Shown here piece after piece: positions 32,562 to 40,941 of a stretch of 64,000 nucleotides of DNA. Below the pieces are notes generated by a model that saw nothing but the letters and a program-made list of their open reading frames with translations, searched no databases and was not told where the DNA came from. A program made the translations under genes and the position numbers. Origin of the DNA: Mesorhizobium neociceri (lineage in GTDB: Bacteria > Pseudomonadota > Alphaproteobacteria > Rhizobiales > Rhizobiaceae); contig NZ_JACDTY010000025.1 in the NCBI RefSeq assembly GCF_013520985.1, positions 1 through 64,000 on the forward strand. Reading direction: 5' to 3'. Numbering within the stretch: position 1 is the stretch's first letter; each line of letters begins with the position of its first letter.

Positions 32562-34061
32562 ATGACAATAACGATAGATGGCAACGCCAGCTGGCGCGAC
32601 ATCGCGCAAGTGAGCGAAGGCGAATCCCTGGCGCTCAGTCCGGCAGCGTGGGAGAGGATCGCCTTTGCGAACCAGATCGTAGCGGCCATCGTCGAAAAAG
32701 GCATCCGCGCCTATGGCGTAAATACCGGGGTCGGCGCATTGGCAAGCAAGGTGGTGGCGCCTGCGCTGCAAAAGAAATTGTCGCGCAACATCATTCGCAG
32801 TCACGCCTGCGGCGTCGGTGACCTTGTGCCGAGACGCGGCGTGCGCGCCATCATTGCCGCTCAAGTGGCAAATTTCGCGCATGGCCATTCCGGCGTAAGC
32901 CCTCAGATCGTCCGCAATCTGCTCACCTTCATCGAGCGCGACTGCGTTCCCGACGTGCCGTCCAGGGGATCGGCCGGGTATTTGACGCACAACGCGCATG
33001 TAGCACTGATCTTGATCGGTGAAGGCAGTGCAACCGTGGCAGGCCGCTCGATGAGCGGACTGGAAGCGCTTGCTGAAATGGGTCTGGAGCCACTGGAGCT
33101 TGGCGCGAAGGAAGGCCTGAGTCTCGTCAATGGCACGGCGTGCGCGACCGGCCTGACAAGCATCGCCGTGCAACGCGCGGAGCGCTTGTTGGGATGGGCT
33201 GACGCGGCGGCCGCTTTGACGCTGGAAGCCGCGGGCGCACAAATGCCGGCCTTCGGCGAACAAATCCTGGCGATGCGGCCCTCACCCGGCATTCAGGATG
33301 TGGGCAAAGCGCTGCGAGGCTGGCTTCACGGCAGCGAGCTTATCGCGCTTGCCCACGGCAGCCGCACGCAAGACGCACTCAGTCTTCGCGCCGTGCCGCA
33401 TGTTCACGGCGCCGCTCGCGAGGTGTTGGACCGGTCGGCTGAGTTGGTCGACCGCGAACTGGCTGCCGTCACAGACAATCCCGCGGTATTCGGGTCGTTG
33501 AACGATCCCCAGGTTGTTTCAGAGGCGCATGCGGTGGCGCCGGCGCTCGGGCAGGCCGCCGACGGACTGACCATCGCTTTGGCGCAGGTGGCCGGAATGA
33601 GCGAGCGTCGGATCGACCGTCTCGTCAATCCTCTTGTCAACAATTTGCCGGCCTTCCTTGCCGATGAGGACGGCAGCAATTCCGGCTTCATGATTGCCCA
33701 ATACACCGCCACGTCGCTCAGCAACGTCAATCGGCGCCTGGCCGCGCCGGCCGCGACCGACGGCGGCGTCACATCCGGCCTGCAAGAGGACTTTCTGGCT
33801 CATCCGACCGTCGCAGCCAACAAGCTGCTCGCGGTTATCGACAATGCCGAATACATTTTGGCAATCGAGCTCATGGCGGCCGCGCAGGCCCATGATTTTC
33901 TGGCAGAGCGCGGTGCACGTGCGCCTGGTACCGACACCATCTATCGCATGGTCCGGGAAAATATCGCGCACTATTCCGACGATCGGCCTCTGTCCGGGGA
34001 CATGGAGGAACTGCGCAACTTCATCCGCGAAGTGGACGTGCCGCCCTGCCCGCAGCAGTGA
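32562..34061 (+). CDS. Aromatic amino acid/histidine ammonia-lyase homolog lacking the MIO triad
   Basis: A 499-aa homolog of histidine/phenylalanine ammonia-lyases. Conserved pieces: YGVNTGVGALA (about residue 47), NIIRSHACGVG (about residue 74), KEGLSLVNGTA (about residue 186) and SGLQEDF (late Glu). The prosthetic MIO group normally forms from Ala-Ser-Gly in GSVGASGDLAP; here the segment is SRGSAGYLTHNAH, with the triad missing. The catalytic Tyr of QDxYSLR is Leu (QDALSLR). It therefore may not be an MIO ammonia-lyase, despite the fold. The ATG at 32562 is used; upstream in-frame sequence overlaps the divergent gene. No hut neighbours occur. Confidence 0.8.
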   Translation: MTITIDGNASWRDIAQVSEGESLALSPAAWERIAFANQIVAAIVEKGIRAYGVNTGVGALASKVVAPALQKKLSRNIIRSHACGVGDLVPRRGVRAIIAAQVANFAHGHSGVSPQIVRNLLTFIERDCVPDVPSRGSAGYLTHNAHVALILIGEGSATVAGRSMSGLEALAEMGLEPLELGAKEGLSLVNGTACATGLTSIAVQRAERLLGWADAAAALTLEAAGAQMPAFGEQILAMRPSPGIQDVGKALRGWLHGSELIALAHGSRTQDALSLRAVPHVHGAAREVLDRSAELVDRELAAVTDNPAVFGSLNDPQVVSEAHAVAPALGQAADGLTIALAQVAGMSERRIDRLVNPLVNNLPAFLADEDGSNSGFMIAQYTATSLSNVNRRLAAPAATDGGVTSGLQEDFLAHPTVAANKLLAVIDNAEYILAIELMAAAQAHDFLAERGARAPGTDTIYRMVRENIAHYSDDRPLSGDMEELRNFIREVDVPPCPQQ

Positions 34062-34087
34062 AGCACGTGCTCGACGCTCTTCTTGAA

Positions 34088-34666
34088 TTAGGCCTTCATC
34101 GGATACAGTTTCAAATGCTGGATCAGGATGATCGTCTTGGCGTCGATGATGCGGCCGTCAGCAATTCCGGCCAGCGCCTCATCGAGCGGCATTTCCAGAA
34201 CTTCGATGTCCTCGCCCTCTTCCGGCGCGCCGCCTCCGGCCGAGATGCGGTCGGCGGGTGAGTAGCGCGCCACGAAGAACCACAGCCGTTCGGTCACGCT
34301 GCCCGGGCTCATATAGGGCGCAAACAGCCGCTCGATGTTCTCTAAGTGATAGCCGAGCTCTTCCTCGGCCTCCTTGCGGATGGCGGTTTCGGGATCGTTT
34401 TCGTCGAGCAGACCGGCGCAGGCCTCGATCAGCGGTTCGCGGTGGCCGGTGACATAGGCGGGATAGCGAAACTGCCGCACCAGAAGCACCGTCTGGCGCT
34501 CGGGATCGAAAGGCAGGATCACCGCACCGTCGCCGCGATCGTAGGTCTGCCGGATCTGCGTCTCCCACTGCCCGTCGCGCCGGCGATAGTCCAGCACGGT
34601 CTTCTTCAGGACCGCCCAGTCGTCGGAAAGGACTTCCTCCGAGCGGATGCGGATACGATCTTCCAT
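34088..34666 (-). CDS. NudK-type NUDIX hydrolase (GDP-mannose/ADP-ribose pyrophosphatase family)
   Basis: A 192-aa NUDIX hydrolase of the YffH/AdpP (NudK) group, which cleave GDP-mannose or ADP-sugars to NMP and sugar phosphate. The N-terminal LKKTVLDYRRRDGQWETQ and the RQFRYPAY loop are typical. The NUDIX box is AGLLDENDPETAIRKEAEEELGY (key residues: G at start, REAEEE-type KEAEEELG). YMSPGSVTERLWFFVA follows and is characteristic of NudK. The ATG at 34666 has GGAG six bases upstream. A fragment of the same C-terminal coding sequence lies at 24943-25036. It is divergent from the OYE-type gene. Confidence 0.87.
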   Translation of the reverse strand: MEDRIRIRSEEVLSDDWAVLKKTVLDYRRRDGQWETQIRQTYDRGDGAVILPFDPERQTVLLVRQFRYPAYVTGHREPLIEACAGLLDENDPETAIRKEAEEELGYHLENIERLFAPYMSPGSVTERLWFFVARYSPADRISAGGGAPEEGEDIEVLEMPLDEALAGIADGRIIDAKTIILIQHLKLYPMKA

Positions 34667-34821
34667 GGTCAACTCCGTGCTGTCGGCGCCATGGCGTAGC
34701 CGCGAACCGGTGTCCGCGCAACCGAAACGATGATTGGTCCAGCACCGGCTTTCACCGCCTCGTGTCTGGTGCCGTCAGTTGCCGTCGCCTACATAACTGC
34801 AGCCCCTCCCGGAGTTTTTCG

Positions 34822-35919
34822 ATGACCGCAGCGCTTTTCCAGCCGATCACCCTCGATGGCCTGACCTTCCCGAACCGCGTCGCGGTAGCACCCATGTGCC
34901 AGTATTCCGCCGACGACGGCTCGGCCACCGACTGGCATCTCTATCACTGGATGAACCTGGCAATGTCGGGCGCCGGCATGGTCACCGTCGAAATGACCGA
35001 TGTCGAGCGGCGCGGCCGCATCACCCATGGTTGCCACGGCCTCTATTCCGACGACAACGAGGCCGCCGCCCGGCGCACGCTGGATGCCGCCAGGCGCGTC
35101 GCCGCCCCGGAGACGAAATTCGGCATCCAGCTTGCCCATGCCGGGCGCAAGGCGTCCAACAGAAAACCCTGGGAAGGCGGTGGTCCGCTGCAGCCGGGCG
35201 AGGATCCCTGGCAGACGGTCTCGGCCTCGGCCATCGCCTATGACAGCGGCTGGAACGTGCCGCATGCGCTGGAGGAGGATGAAATCCTGCAGTTGGTCGA
35301 GCGCTTCACTCAAGCCGCAAGGCGAGCCGAGCGCGCCGGTTTCGACTTCCTCGAACTGCACGCCGCCCATGGCTACCTGATCTTCCAATTCCTGTCGCCG
35401 CTCTCCAACCAGCGCACCGACCGCTGGGGCGGCTCGCTGGAAAACCGCATGCGTTTTCTGCTCGAAATCGCCAAATCGGTAAGGAAGGCGGTTCCAAACC
35501 TGATGCTTGGCACACGCCTGTCCGTAAAAGAATGGGTCGATGGCGGCTTCGAGGTCGAGGATGCGATCGAAGTGGCCAAGGCGCTGAAAGCGCTGGGCAT
35601 TGCCTATCTCTGCTGCTCGAGCGGCGGCAATTCGCCGTTGCAAAAGCTGCCGATCGGCCCCGGCTACCAGGTGCATCTGGCGGAAGCGGTGCGCAAGGGC
35701 GCCGGCATCCCGACGCGGGCTGTCGGCCTGATCGACGATCCTGCCCAGGCCGAAGCGATCGTCGCCGACGGCCGCGCCGATATGGTGGCGCTGGCTCGCG
35801 CTTTCCTTGCCGACCCACGCTGGGGCTGGCGCGCCGCCGCCACCTTTGGCGAGAAAATCCATCCGGCACCGCAGCTTGCACGTTCGGTAACGACGATGCA
35901 GCACTGGATGAGGGGCTGA
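34822..35919 (+). CDS. NADH:flavin oxidoreductase (Old Yellow Enzyme, YqjM-like)
   Basis: A 365-aa FMN-dependent ene-reductase. The YqjM subgroup marks are NRVAVAPMCQYSADDG near residues 18-33 with the Cys that tunes FMN, HWMNLAMSGAGMVTVE, QLAHAGRKAS (His, His-Asn region near residue 105), ELHAAHGYLIFQFLSPL (substrate His pair near residue 185) and NQRTDRWGGS. Such enzymes reduce activated alkenes with NAD(P)H; many respond to electrophile or oxidative stress. The ATG at 34822 has CGGAG eight bases upstream. The natural substrate is unknown. Confidence 0.92.
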   Translation: MTAALFQPITLDGLTFPNRVAVAPMCQYSADDGSATDWHLYHWMNLAMSGAGMVTVEMTDVERRGRITHGCHGLYSDDNEAAARRTLDAARRVAAPETKFGIQLAHAGRKASNRKPWEGGGPLQPGEDPWQTVSASAIAYDSGWNVPHALEEDEILQLVERFTQAARRAERAGFDFLELHAAHGYLIFQFLSPLSNQRTDRWGGSLENRMRFLLEIAKSVRKAVPNLMLGTRLSVKEWVDGGFEVEDAIEVAKALKALGIAYLCCSSGGNSPLQKLPIGPGYQVHLAEAVRKGAGIPTRAVGLIDDPAQAEAIVADGRADMVALARAFLADPRWGWRAAATFGEKIHPAPQLARSVTTMQHWMRG

Positions 35920-35967
35920 GCAGGCTGCACCGACGGCTGCGCAACGATTGCGGTTACTGAGACGCCA

Positions 35968-36050
35968 ATGCATGTCGCCCAAAAGTGGAACCCGTTTTTG
36001 GGCTAACGGCATGCATCAGGCAAAGACCTAAAGGCGCGTCGCCAACGCGA
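35968..36050. repeat. Palindromic intergenic repeat, family B copy 1
   Basis: An outer inverted repeat ATGCATG/CATGCAT (35968-35974, 36010-36016) encloses GCCCAAAA/TTTTGGGC, and is followed by AAAGACCTAAAGGCGCGTCGC. A second copy lies at 48257. It lies between the OYE-type gene and the DUF982 gene. Confidence 0.8.
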
Positions 36051-36118
36051 CGTGACGTTTGGGCGCAGGCTGACCGCCACTTTTGCAACCAAATTGGCTG
36101 CTTTGCGTTGCGGCCATC

Positions 36119-36394
36119 ATGGATAACAAACCTTTTGAAACGCCCGTCGTGGTCGAACTCGGCCATGTCGGCAAATATCGCCAAATCCGCAGCACCCAGG
36201 AAGCGGCGGAGTGTCTGATGACGGTCTGGCCGCTCAATCGCGGCCCGCGCCACCGTGATGCTCTCGACACTTGCCTCAAAGTGCTGGAAGGTTATCGTTC
36301 GACGGCCGATGCGCGCCGGGCATTGATCGAAGCGGCCAAGGAATCGGAAGTGCTGGTTCCCGAAGACCGGCTGCCCGACGCCAAATTGCATTGA
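36119..36394 (+). CDS. DUF982 family protein
   Basis: A 91-aa small cytoplasmic protein. It carries the DUF982 pattern: PVVVELGHVGKYRQIRSTQEAAECLM, split as VVVELG and IRSTQEAAECL, then WPLNRGPRHRDALDTCLKVLEG and SADARRALIEAAKESEVLV. The family is nearly confined to rhizobia and is of unknown function; several copies per genome are usual. The start at 36119 lacks a strong ribosome site. A DUF2188 gene follows by about 40 bp. Confidence 0.88.
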   Translation: MDNKPFETPVVVELGHVGKYRQIRSTQEAAECLMTVWPLNRGPRHRDALDTCLKVLEGYRSTADARRALIEAAKESEVLVPEDRLPDAKLH

Positions 36395-36433
36395 ACGGGC
36401 TGCATTGAACGAACGGACGAACCGGAGGATTTC

Positions 36434-36673
36434 ATGGCGAAGCTGACTTACAAGATCGTCGAGCATGACGGGGGCTGGGCCTACAAGGTCGGTTCGACAT
36501 TCTCGGAGACATTCCCCACCCACCAGGACGCGCTGCGCGCCGCCGAGATCGCCTCGGCCGAGCAGCAGGTCGCCGGAACCACTGACGGCATCCAGTATGA
36601 GGATTCCGAAGGCAAGTGGCACGACGAACTGGCCGATGGCCGCGATCGGCCACAGACCGAAGTTTCCGACTAA
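36434..36673 (+). CDS. DUF2188 family protein
   Basis: A 79-aa protein with the DUF2188 fold: YKIVEHDGGWAYKVG, FSETFPTHQDALRAAE, then VAGTTDGIQYEDSEGKWHDEL. The small alpha/beta domain repeatedly occurs in rhizobial stress loci, without assigned function. The ATG at 36434 follows a perfect GGAGG site. It is probably co-transcribed with the DUF982 gene. Confidence 0.88.
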   Translation: MAKLTYKIVEHDGGWAYKVGSTFSETFPTHQDALRAAEIASAEQQVAGTTDGIQYEDSEGKWHDELADGRDRPQTEVSD

Positions 36674-36754
36674 TCTTTTGCGTGAGTTGTCTCGCTGCCG
36701 GCCGTGGATGCCCTGTTTCAGGCATCCTGCCGGTCAGTCGAGTCTACGGCCTGA

Positions 36755-37024
36755 TTACTTGCCGCAATAGTGATCGTTGACGTTCAGCCCGGCATTGGCG
36801 TCGGGTCCCGCCGTATTCGAAGCACAAGGCCCAACCGGGCCGGTATTGCTCAGGCTGTTCAGGCCTGAGGAATCGATGCTGCCGGTGGTGTTTGGATCGA
36901 CGCTCATCGTCTGCTCGTTGGCAACAGGGCGATGGTGGGTGTGGGCGGTATAGGACGACTGCGCCATCGCCGAGGTGGCGACGCCAACCGTGAAGACCGA
37001 GACTGCGAGGATCTTGGTAAGCAT
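36755..37024 (-). CDS. Small exported protein of unknown function
   Basis: An 89-aa protein with a cleavable signal peptide (LTKILAVSVFTVGVATSAMAQ, cut near residue 22) followed by a polar 67-residue mature part rich in Asn, Ser and Thr with two cysteines (PCASN, HYCGK) that could form a disulphide. It resembles the small secreted proteins abundant in Mesorhizobium. ATG at 37024 has GGAG eight bases upstream and is preferred to the GTG at 37033. Confidence 0.7.
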   Translation of the reverse strand: MLTKILAVSVFTVGVATSAMAQSSYTAHTHHRPVANEQTMSVDPNTTGSIDSSGLNSLSNTGPVGPCASNTAGPDANAGLNVNDHYCGK

Positions 37025-37181
37025 AGAAAGCACTCCATTCCATTTTCTCGTCGCTTATCGTGCGACAGCGGAAGAATCCCTCCGCGGGCTCGAAGTTCCG
37101 ACAAGAAAACGTGAAGCCGCGTGAGCTTCGACACCTTTATGTGACTGCTGCGTGAATTCGTGGTCAGCCGATTCGACCGAT

Positions 37182-38168
37182 TCAGTCCGAGCTGATGTTC
37201 CGGCCTGCGAATGCCCGCTCGGCGATACGCTTGATGAAGGCGATGACGCGGTCCGGCTCGATGAATTGCGGCATATGGCCAAGGCCGTCGACGGCCTCGA
37301 AATCGACCCCTTCGATCCGGTCCTTCATCGGCTCTCCGTGGGTGCGCACGGCGATGACGCGGTCATCGGCTCCGAAGAAAATGCCGGCCGGCATCGTGAT
37401 CCCACCATAACGCCACTCGATGCGGCCAAGATCCTCTTCGACCGCCATGAAATCGGTGGAGGTCGCATGGAAATGGGCTGGCCTCAGCCCGAGCCATCCG
37501 CCTCCGTGGATCATATAGTCGGCTGGAACAGGCTGCGGCGCGAAGATGAACTCCATTGTCGGCCGCGCATATCTGAGGCTTGTCGGTATGGCGACGGTAT
37601 AGGCCATTACCCAACGCCACAGGCGCGAACGGATATAGAGCAGGCCCGCTTTCTCGCGCACGCCAACTTCCAGATGTGTCAGCGGCGCCAGCAAGGCGAT
37701 GCCGGAAATCGCGTCGGGATGTTCCATGGCCAAGGTCAGCGCGACGGCGCCGCCCAATGAGTGCCCGACCACAAGCGGCCTTTCCAGTCCGAGCGTTTCG
37801 ATGAAACGCCTGATGATCTCGGCCTGCTCAGGCAAGCGGCCGGTGGTGCCTTTCGCCCGCACCGAATAGCCCGATCCCGGCCGGTCGAGTGCAATCAGCC
37901 GGTAGCCCGGGCCGAAGCGTCCGAACAAAGTGTGCCTAAAATGATGGAGCTGGGCGCCAAGCCCATGCACGAATACGATCGGCCTGCCCTCACCCTCATC
38001 CACATAGTGGATGCGGTTGCCGTCGATCGCGACGAACTGTCCGCTGGTCGGCACCAGCCTTTCGGCCTTGGCGGCGATCAAGAGGGTCGCCGCCACCAGG
38101 CTGATGACGATGACGAGAGCCAGCACGAACAGGCCGATTAAGAGCCACAGCAGAATCGATACCAGCAT
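37182..38168 (-). CDS. Membrane-anchored alpha/beta hydrolase
   Basis: A 328-aa hydrolase with one N-terminal transmembrane helix (residues about 3-32, LLWLLIGLFVLALVIVISL). The catalytic part has VFVHGLGAQLHHFRHTL (about residue 70), DRPGSGYS, the elbow VVGHSLGGAVA (Ser about residue 140), an acid in FFGADDRVI (Asp about residue 270) and His in VDGLGHMPQF (about residue 298). It probably acts at the inner membrane on a lipophilic or peptidic ester. The substrate is not known. It is divergent from the CinA-like gene. Confidence 0.87.
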   Translation of the reverse strand: MLVSILLWLLIGLFVLALVIVISLVAATLLIAAKAERLVPTSGQFVAIDGNRIHYVDEGEGRPIVFVHGLGAQLHHFRHTLFGRFGPGYRLIALDRPGSGYSVRAKGTTGRLPEQAEIIRRFIETLGLERPLVVGHSLGGAVALTLAMEHPDAISGIALLAPLTHLEVGVREKAGLLYIRSRLWRWVMAYTVAIPTSLRYARPTMEFIFAPQPVPADYMIHGGGWLGLRPAHFHATSTDFMAVEEDLGRIEWRYGGITMPAGIFFGADDRVIAVRTHGEPMKDRIEGVDFEAVDGLGHMPQFIEPDRVIAFIKRIAERAFAGRNISSD

Positions 38169-38341
38169 TTTTCACCCGGAGCGGCCTGGGCGCGCACCAT
38201 CACCCACTGCCGAACGCACGGCAAGGCGGGTGGCGGCTTCTGTCGGCATTGCCGCCCGTTCCATGTCGCGCTATCTCAGGCAACCTTGTCTGCCCAGGGC
38301 GACCCTGTCTGCCCTGAGGCGCCTTTCCGCCGGAGCTTTCC

Positions 38342-39082
38342 ATGCCTGAAATCGTCACTGCCGCCATGCTTGTCATCGGCGACGAGATTCTGTCCGGCCG
38401 TACCAAGGACAAAAATATCGGCCACCTCGCCGACATCATGACGGCCATCGGCATCGACCTGAAGGAAGTGCGCATCGTTCCCGACGAAGAGGACGAGATT
38501 GTCGCGGCGGTGAATGCCGTGCGCGCCCGCTACACCTATGTCTTCACCACCGGCGGCATCGGCCCGACGCATGACGACATCACCGCGGATTCGATCTCCA
38601 AGGCCTTTGGCGTGCCCTGCGAATACGACGCCAAGGCCTATGCCATGCTGGGCGAGAGCTATGCCGCGCGCGGCATCGAATACACCGAGGCGCGCAAGCG
38701 CATGTCGCGCATGCCGCGCGGCGCCGACCATATCGACAACCCGGTCTCCGTGGCGCCTGGCTTTCGCATCGGCAATGTCCATGTCATGGCCGGCGTGCCT
38801 TCGATCTTCCAGGCTATGCTCGACAATGTCGTGCCGACGCTGAAGGCAGGCACAAAAATGCTGTCGGCAACCGTCCACTGCCCGTTCGGCGAAGGCCTGA
38901 TCGGCGGCCCTTTGGGCGACATCCAGAAGGCGCATCCCGACACAATCATCGGCTCCTACCCGAAATATGGCGATGGCAAATTCTGGACGGAGCTGGTCGT
39001 CCGCGCCCGCAGCCAGGAGGCGCTGGATTCCGCGCGCAAGGACGTCGAGGCCATGGTGGCCGGCTTTACCGCCGCCAATTGA
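38342..39082 (+). CDS. CinA-like molybdopterin-binding domain protein
   Basis: A 246-aa protein with the MoaB/MogA-type molybdopterin-binding fold of the CinA N-terminal family (COG1058). Motifs: AAMLVIGDEILSGRTKDKN (about residues 7-25), the FTTGGIGPTHDDITADSI loop (about residues 67-84) and MAGVPSIFQAMLDNV (about residue 150). The deamidase domain of CinA is absent. Related stand-alone proteins have been linked to nucleotide-sugar pyrophosphatase or NMN-related activity; the actual substrate here is unknown. The ATG is at 38342. Confidence 0.9.
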   Translation: MPEIVTAAMLVIGDEILSGRTKDKNIGHLADIMTAIGIDLKEVRIVPDEEDEIVAAVNAVRARYTYVFTTGGIGPTHDDITADSISKAFGVPCEYDAKAYAMLGESYAARGIEYTEARKRMSRMPRGADHIDNPVSVAPGFRIGNVHVMAGVPSIFQAMLDNVVPTLKAGTKMLSATVHCPFGEGLIGGPLGDIQKAHPDTIIGSYPKYGDGKFWTELVVRARSQEALDSARKDVEAMVAGFTAAN

Positions 39083-39179
39083 TCGGGGACTCGCGGCCCA
39101 TCGCCGAGCCGGAACCAAGCGCTGCACTTCGACGTTTTCCCTCAGGCGCACCAGACGCCGGCAGATTTGAGGGATTCCC

Positions 39180-40013
39180 ATGCGCTTCAAGACCATCGTC
39201 GCCATATTGCAGAACGAACAGGATGCCGAACGCGTCCTCGACTGCGCCATTCCGCTCGCCGACCGGTTCGAGAGCCACCTGATCGGCATCCATGCCGAAG
39301 CGCTGCCCGTTCCCTACACCTCCGCCACCGGTTTTCCCGACACCGAGTTCCTGCAGGTTTCCGCAGACATGAACCGCGAGCGCGCCGAAAAACTGGAGGC
39401 GCTTTTCCTCAAGCAGATCGAAAAATCCGGCCTTTCCTTCGAATGGCGCAGTTTTGAGAGCTTTTCCGGCGACAGCGCGCTGACCGGCATTTCCAATGTG
39501 CGCGCCGCCGACCTGATCATTGCCGCTCAGCGCGAGACCGGCGGCGATCCGAGCGCCGATGTCGACACGCTGGTCTACGATGCCGGCCGGCCGGTGCTGG
39601 TGGTGCCGCATGACGGCCCGCTCGTCACCACCTTCAAACACGTGCTGCTCGCCTGGAACGGCAGCAAGGAGGCAGCGCGGGCGGCCTTCGACGCCCTGCC
39701 CTTCATCATCGAGGCCGAGAAGACCGACATTCTGGTCATCGATCCGCCCGACACGCTGGACGAGAACCCGGAGGCTGCCGGCGCCGAGATCGCGGCGGCG
39801 CTGTCGAGGCACGGCGCCACCGTCAGCGTCTCGGTGCAGAAGTCGGGCGGCATCGCCGTCGACGACGTCATCCAGACCAGGATTGCCGAGACCGGCGCCG
39901 ACCTTCTGGTGCTCGGCGCCTACAGCCATTCCTGGCTGCGCCAGCTTTTGTTCGGCGGCGTGACGCGCACGGTGTTGCGCACCGTGCCGGTGGCGGCTTT
40001 CCTCTCGCGCTAG
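39180..40013 (+). CDS. Universal stress protein with two UspA domains
   Basis: A 277-aa protein with two UspA-like domains. The first runs from KTIVAILQNEQDAERVL to LIIAAQRETGG; the second from KHVLLAWNGSKEAARA (about residue 152) to LLVLGAYSHSWLRQLLFGGVTRTVL (about residues 240-265), the latter with the GxxxxHSxxRxxxxGG-type ATP loop. The first domain lacks the loop, so only one site may bind nucleotide. Such proteins respond to stress and starvation. It follows the CinA-like gene on the same strand by about 100 bp. Confidence 0.92.
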   Translation: MRFKTIVAILQNEQDAERVLDCAIPLADRFESHLIGIHAEALPVPYTSATGFPDTEFLQVSADMNRERAEKLEALFLKQIEKSGLSFEWRSFESFSGDSALTGISNVRAADLIIAAQRETGGDPSADVDTLVYDAGRPVLVVPHDGPLVTTFKHVLLAWNGSKEAARAAFDALPFIIEAEKTDILVIDPPDTLDENPEAAGAEIAAALSRHGATVSVSVQKSGGIAVDDVIQTRIAETGADLLVLGAYSHSWLRQLLFGGVTRTVLRTVPVAAFLSR

Positions 40014-40077
40014 ACCGATCGCCAATGCAGCCCTTGCCAAGGCCAAGCCTTTCCGGCTAATTCCGCGCGCATTCCCC

Positions 40078-40212
40078 TAGAGCCGGATGATTTCAGGTCG
40101 AATAGACTGGAAATCATCCGGCTCTAAATCAAAGAAGTAGAGCATGATGCCTGGACAAACGGTTTCCGTTTGTCCGAGAAAACCGCTTCACACTTTTTGG
40201 CATCATGCTCTA
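40078..40212. repeat. Compound palindromic intergenic repeat (RIME-like), family A copy 1
   Basis: Three nested inverted repeats. A perfect 17-bp stem (40078-40094 with 40110-40126) is followed by a 14-bp stem TAGAGCATGATGCC/GGCATCATGCTCTA (40138-40151 with 40199-40212), which encloses a 10-bp stem (40153-40162 with 40166-40175). A related copy is at 52463-52578, and a related core (AAAACCGCTTCACAC) recurs at 59762. Confidence 0.85.
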
Positions 40213-40232
40213 ACGCGCGGAGTGCAGCAACA

Positions 40233-40733
40233 ATGTCCCTTCCCGAAAAAGCCTTTCCGGTCTCCTGGGACCAGTTCCACCGCGACGCCCGGGCGCTCGC
40301 CTGGCGGCTTGCCGGCGCCAACAAGGGTCAGTGGAAGGCCATCGTCTGCATCACCCGCGGCGGCCTGGTTCCCGCCGCCATTATCTCGCGCGAACTCGGC
40401 ATCCGCGTCATCGAGACGGTCTGCGTCGCCTCCTATCACGACTACACCAGCCAAGGGCAATTGCAGGTGCTGAAGGAGATCACGCCCGCCCTGCTCACCG
40501 ATGATGGCGCCGGCGTGCTGATCATCGACGACCTCACCGACACCGGCAAGACGGCCGGCATCGTGCGCGCCATGATGCCCAAGGCGCATTTCGCCACCGT
40601 CTATGCCAAGCCGAAAGGCCGGCCGCTGGTCGACACCTTTGTCACCGAAGTCAGCCAGGACACCTGGATCTACTTTCCCTGGGACATGGGTTTTACCTAC
40701 CAGAAGCCGATCGCCGACGATCACGCCGGCTGA
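40233..40733 (+). CDS. gpt: Xanthine(-guanine) phosphoribosyltransferase
   Basis: Gpt transfers phosphoribosyl from PRPP to xanthine or guanine in purine salvage. The 166-aa protein begins FPVSWDQFHRDARALAWRL, shows VCITRGGLVPAAIISRELG (about residues 33-52), and the PRPP motif VLIIDDLTDTGKTAGIV (about residues 89-105). DTWIYFPWDMGF near residue 143 is the conserved base-binding loop of this group. The ATG at 40233 is near a GGAG site; the frame extends upstream into the palindromic repeat and is not coding there. No purine operon surrounds it. Confidence 0.93.
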   Translation: MSLPEKAFPVSWDQFHRDARALAWRLAGANKGQWKAIVCITRGGLVPAAIISRELGIRVIETVCVASYHDYTSQGQLQVLKEITPALLTDDGAGVLIIDDLTDTGKTAGIVRAMMPKAHFATVYAKPKGRPLVDTFVTEVSQDTWIYFPWDMGFTYQKPIADDHAG

Positions 40734-40941
40734 TTCGCCAGCGCCCATTCTTCTGTCCAGGCGGCCGGAGCCGCGGCGTTTGCTGTGGAAACTGGCGCCG
40801 CAAGACACAATATTCTGTTGAATAGACACCTGTTGGCGGAATTCGACGGGTTGGTGTGACGTTTTTTACTTTTATGACTTACACTTGGCCGTAAGATTCG
40901 TGTGACGGCAAACGATTCTGAGGGCTGGGGTAGCTTCTCCG

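Noticed and set aside
24968..34162. A phage-type attL/attR pair of direct repeats in the NUDIX gene
   Set aside because: The 53-bp repeats are only 49/53 identical, similarity trails off at the protein level on one side, and no integrase lies between them. Kept as an observation, not called as att sites.
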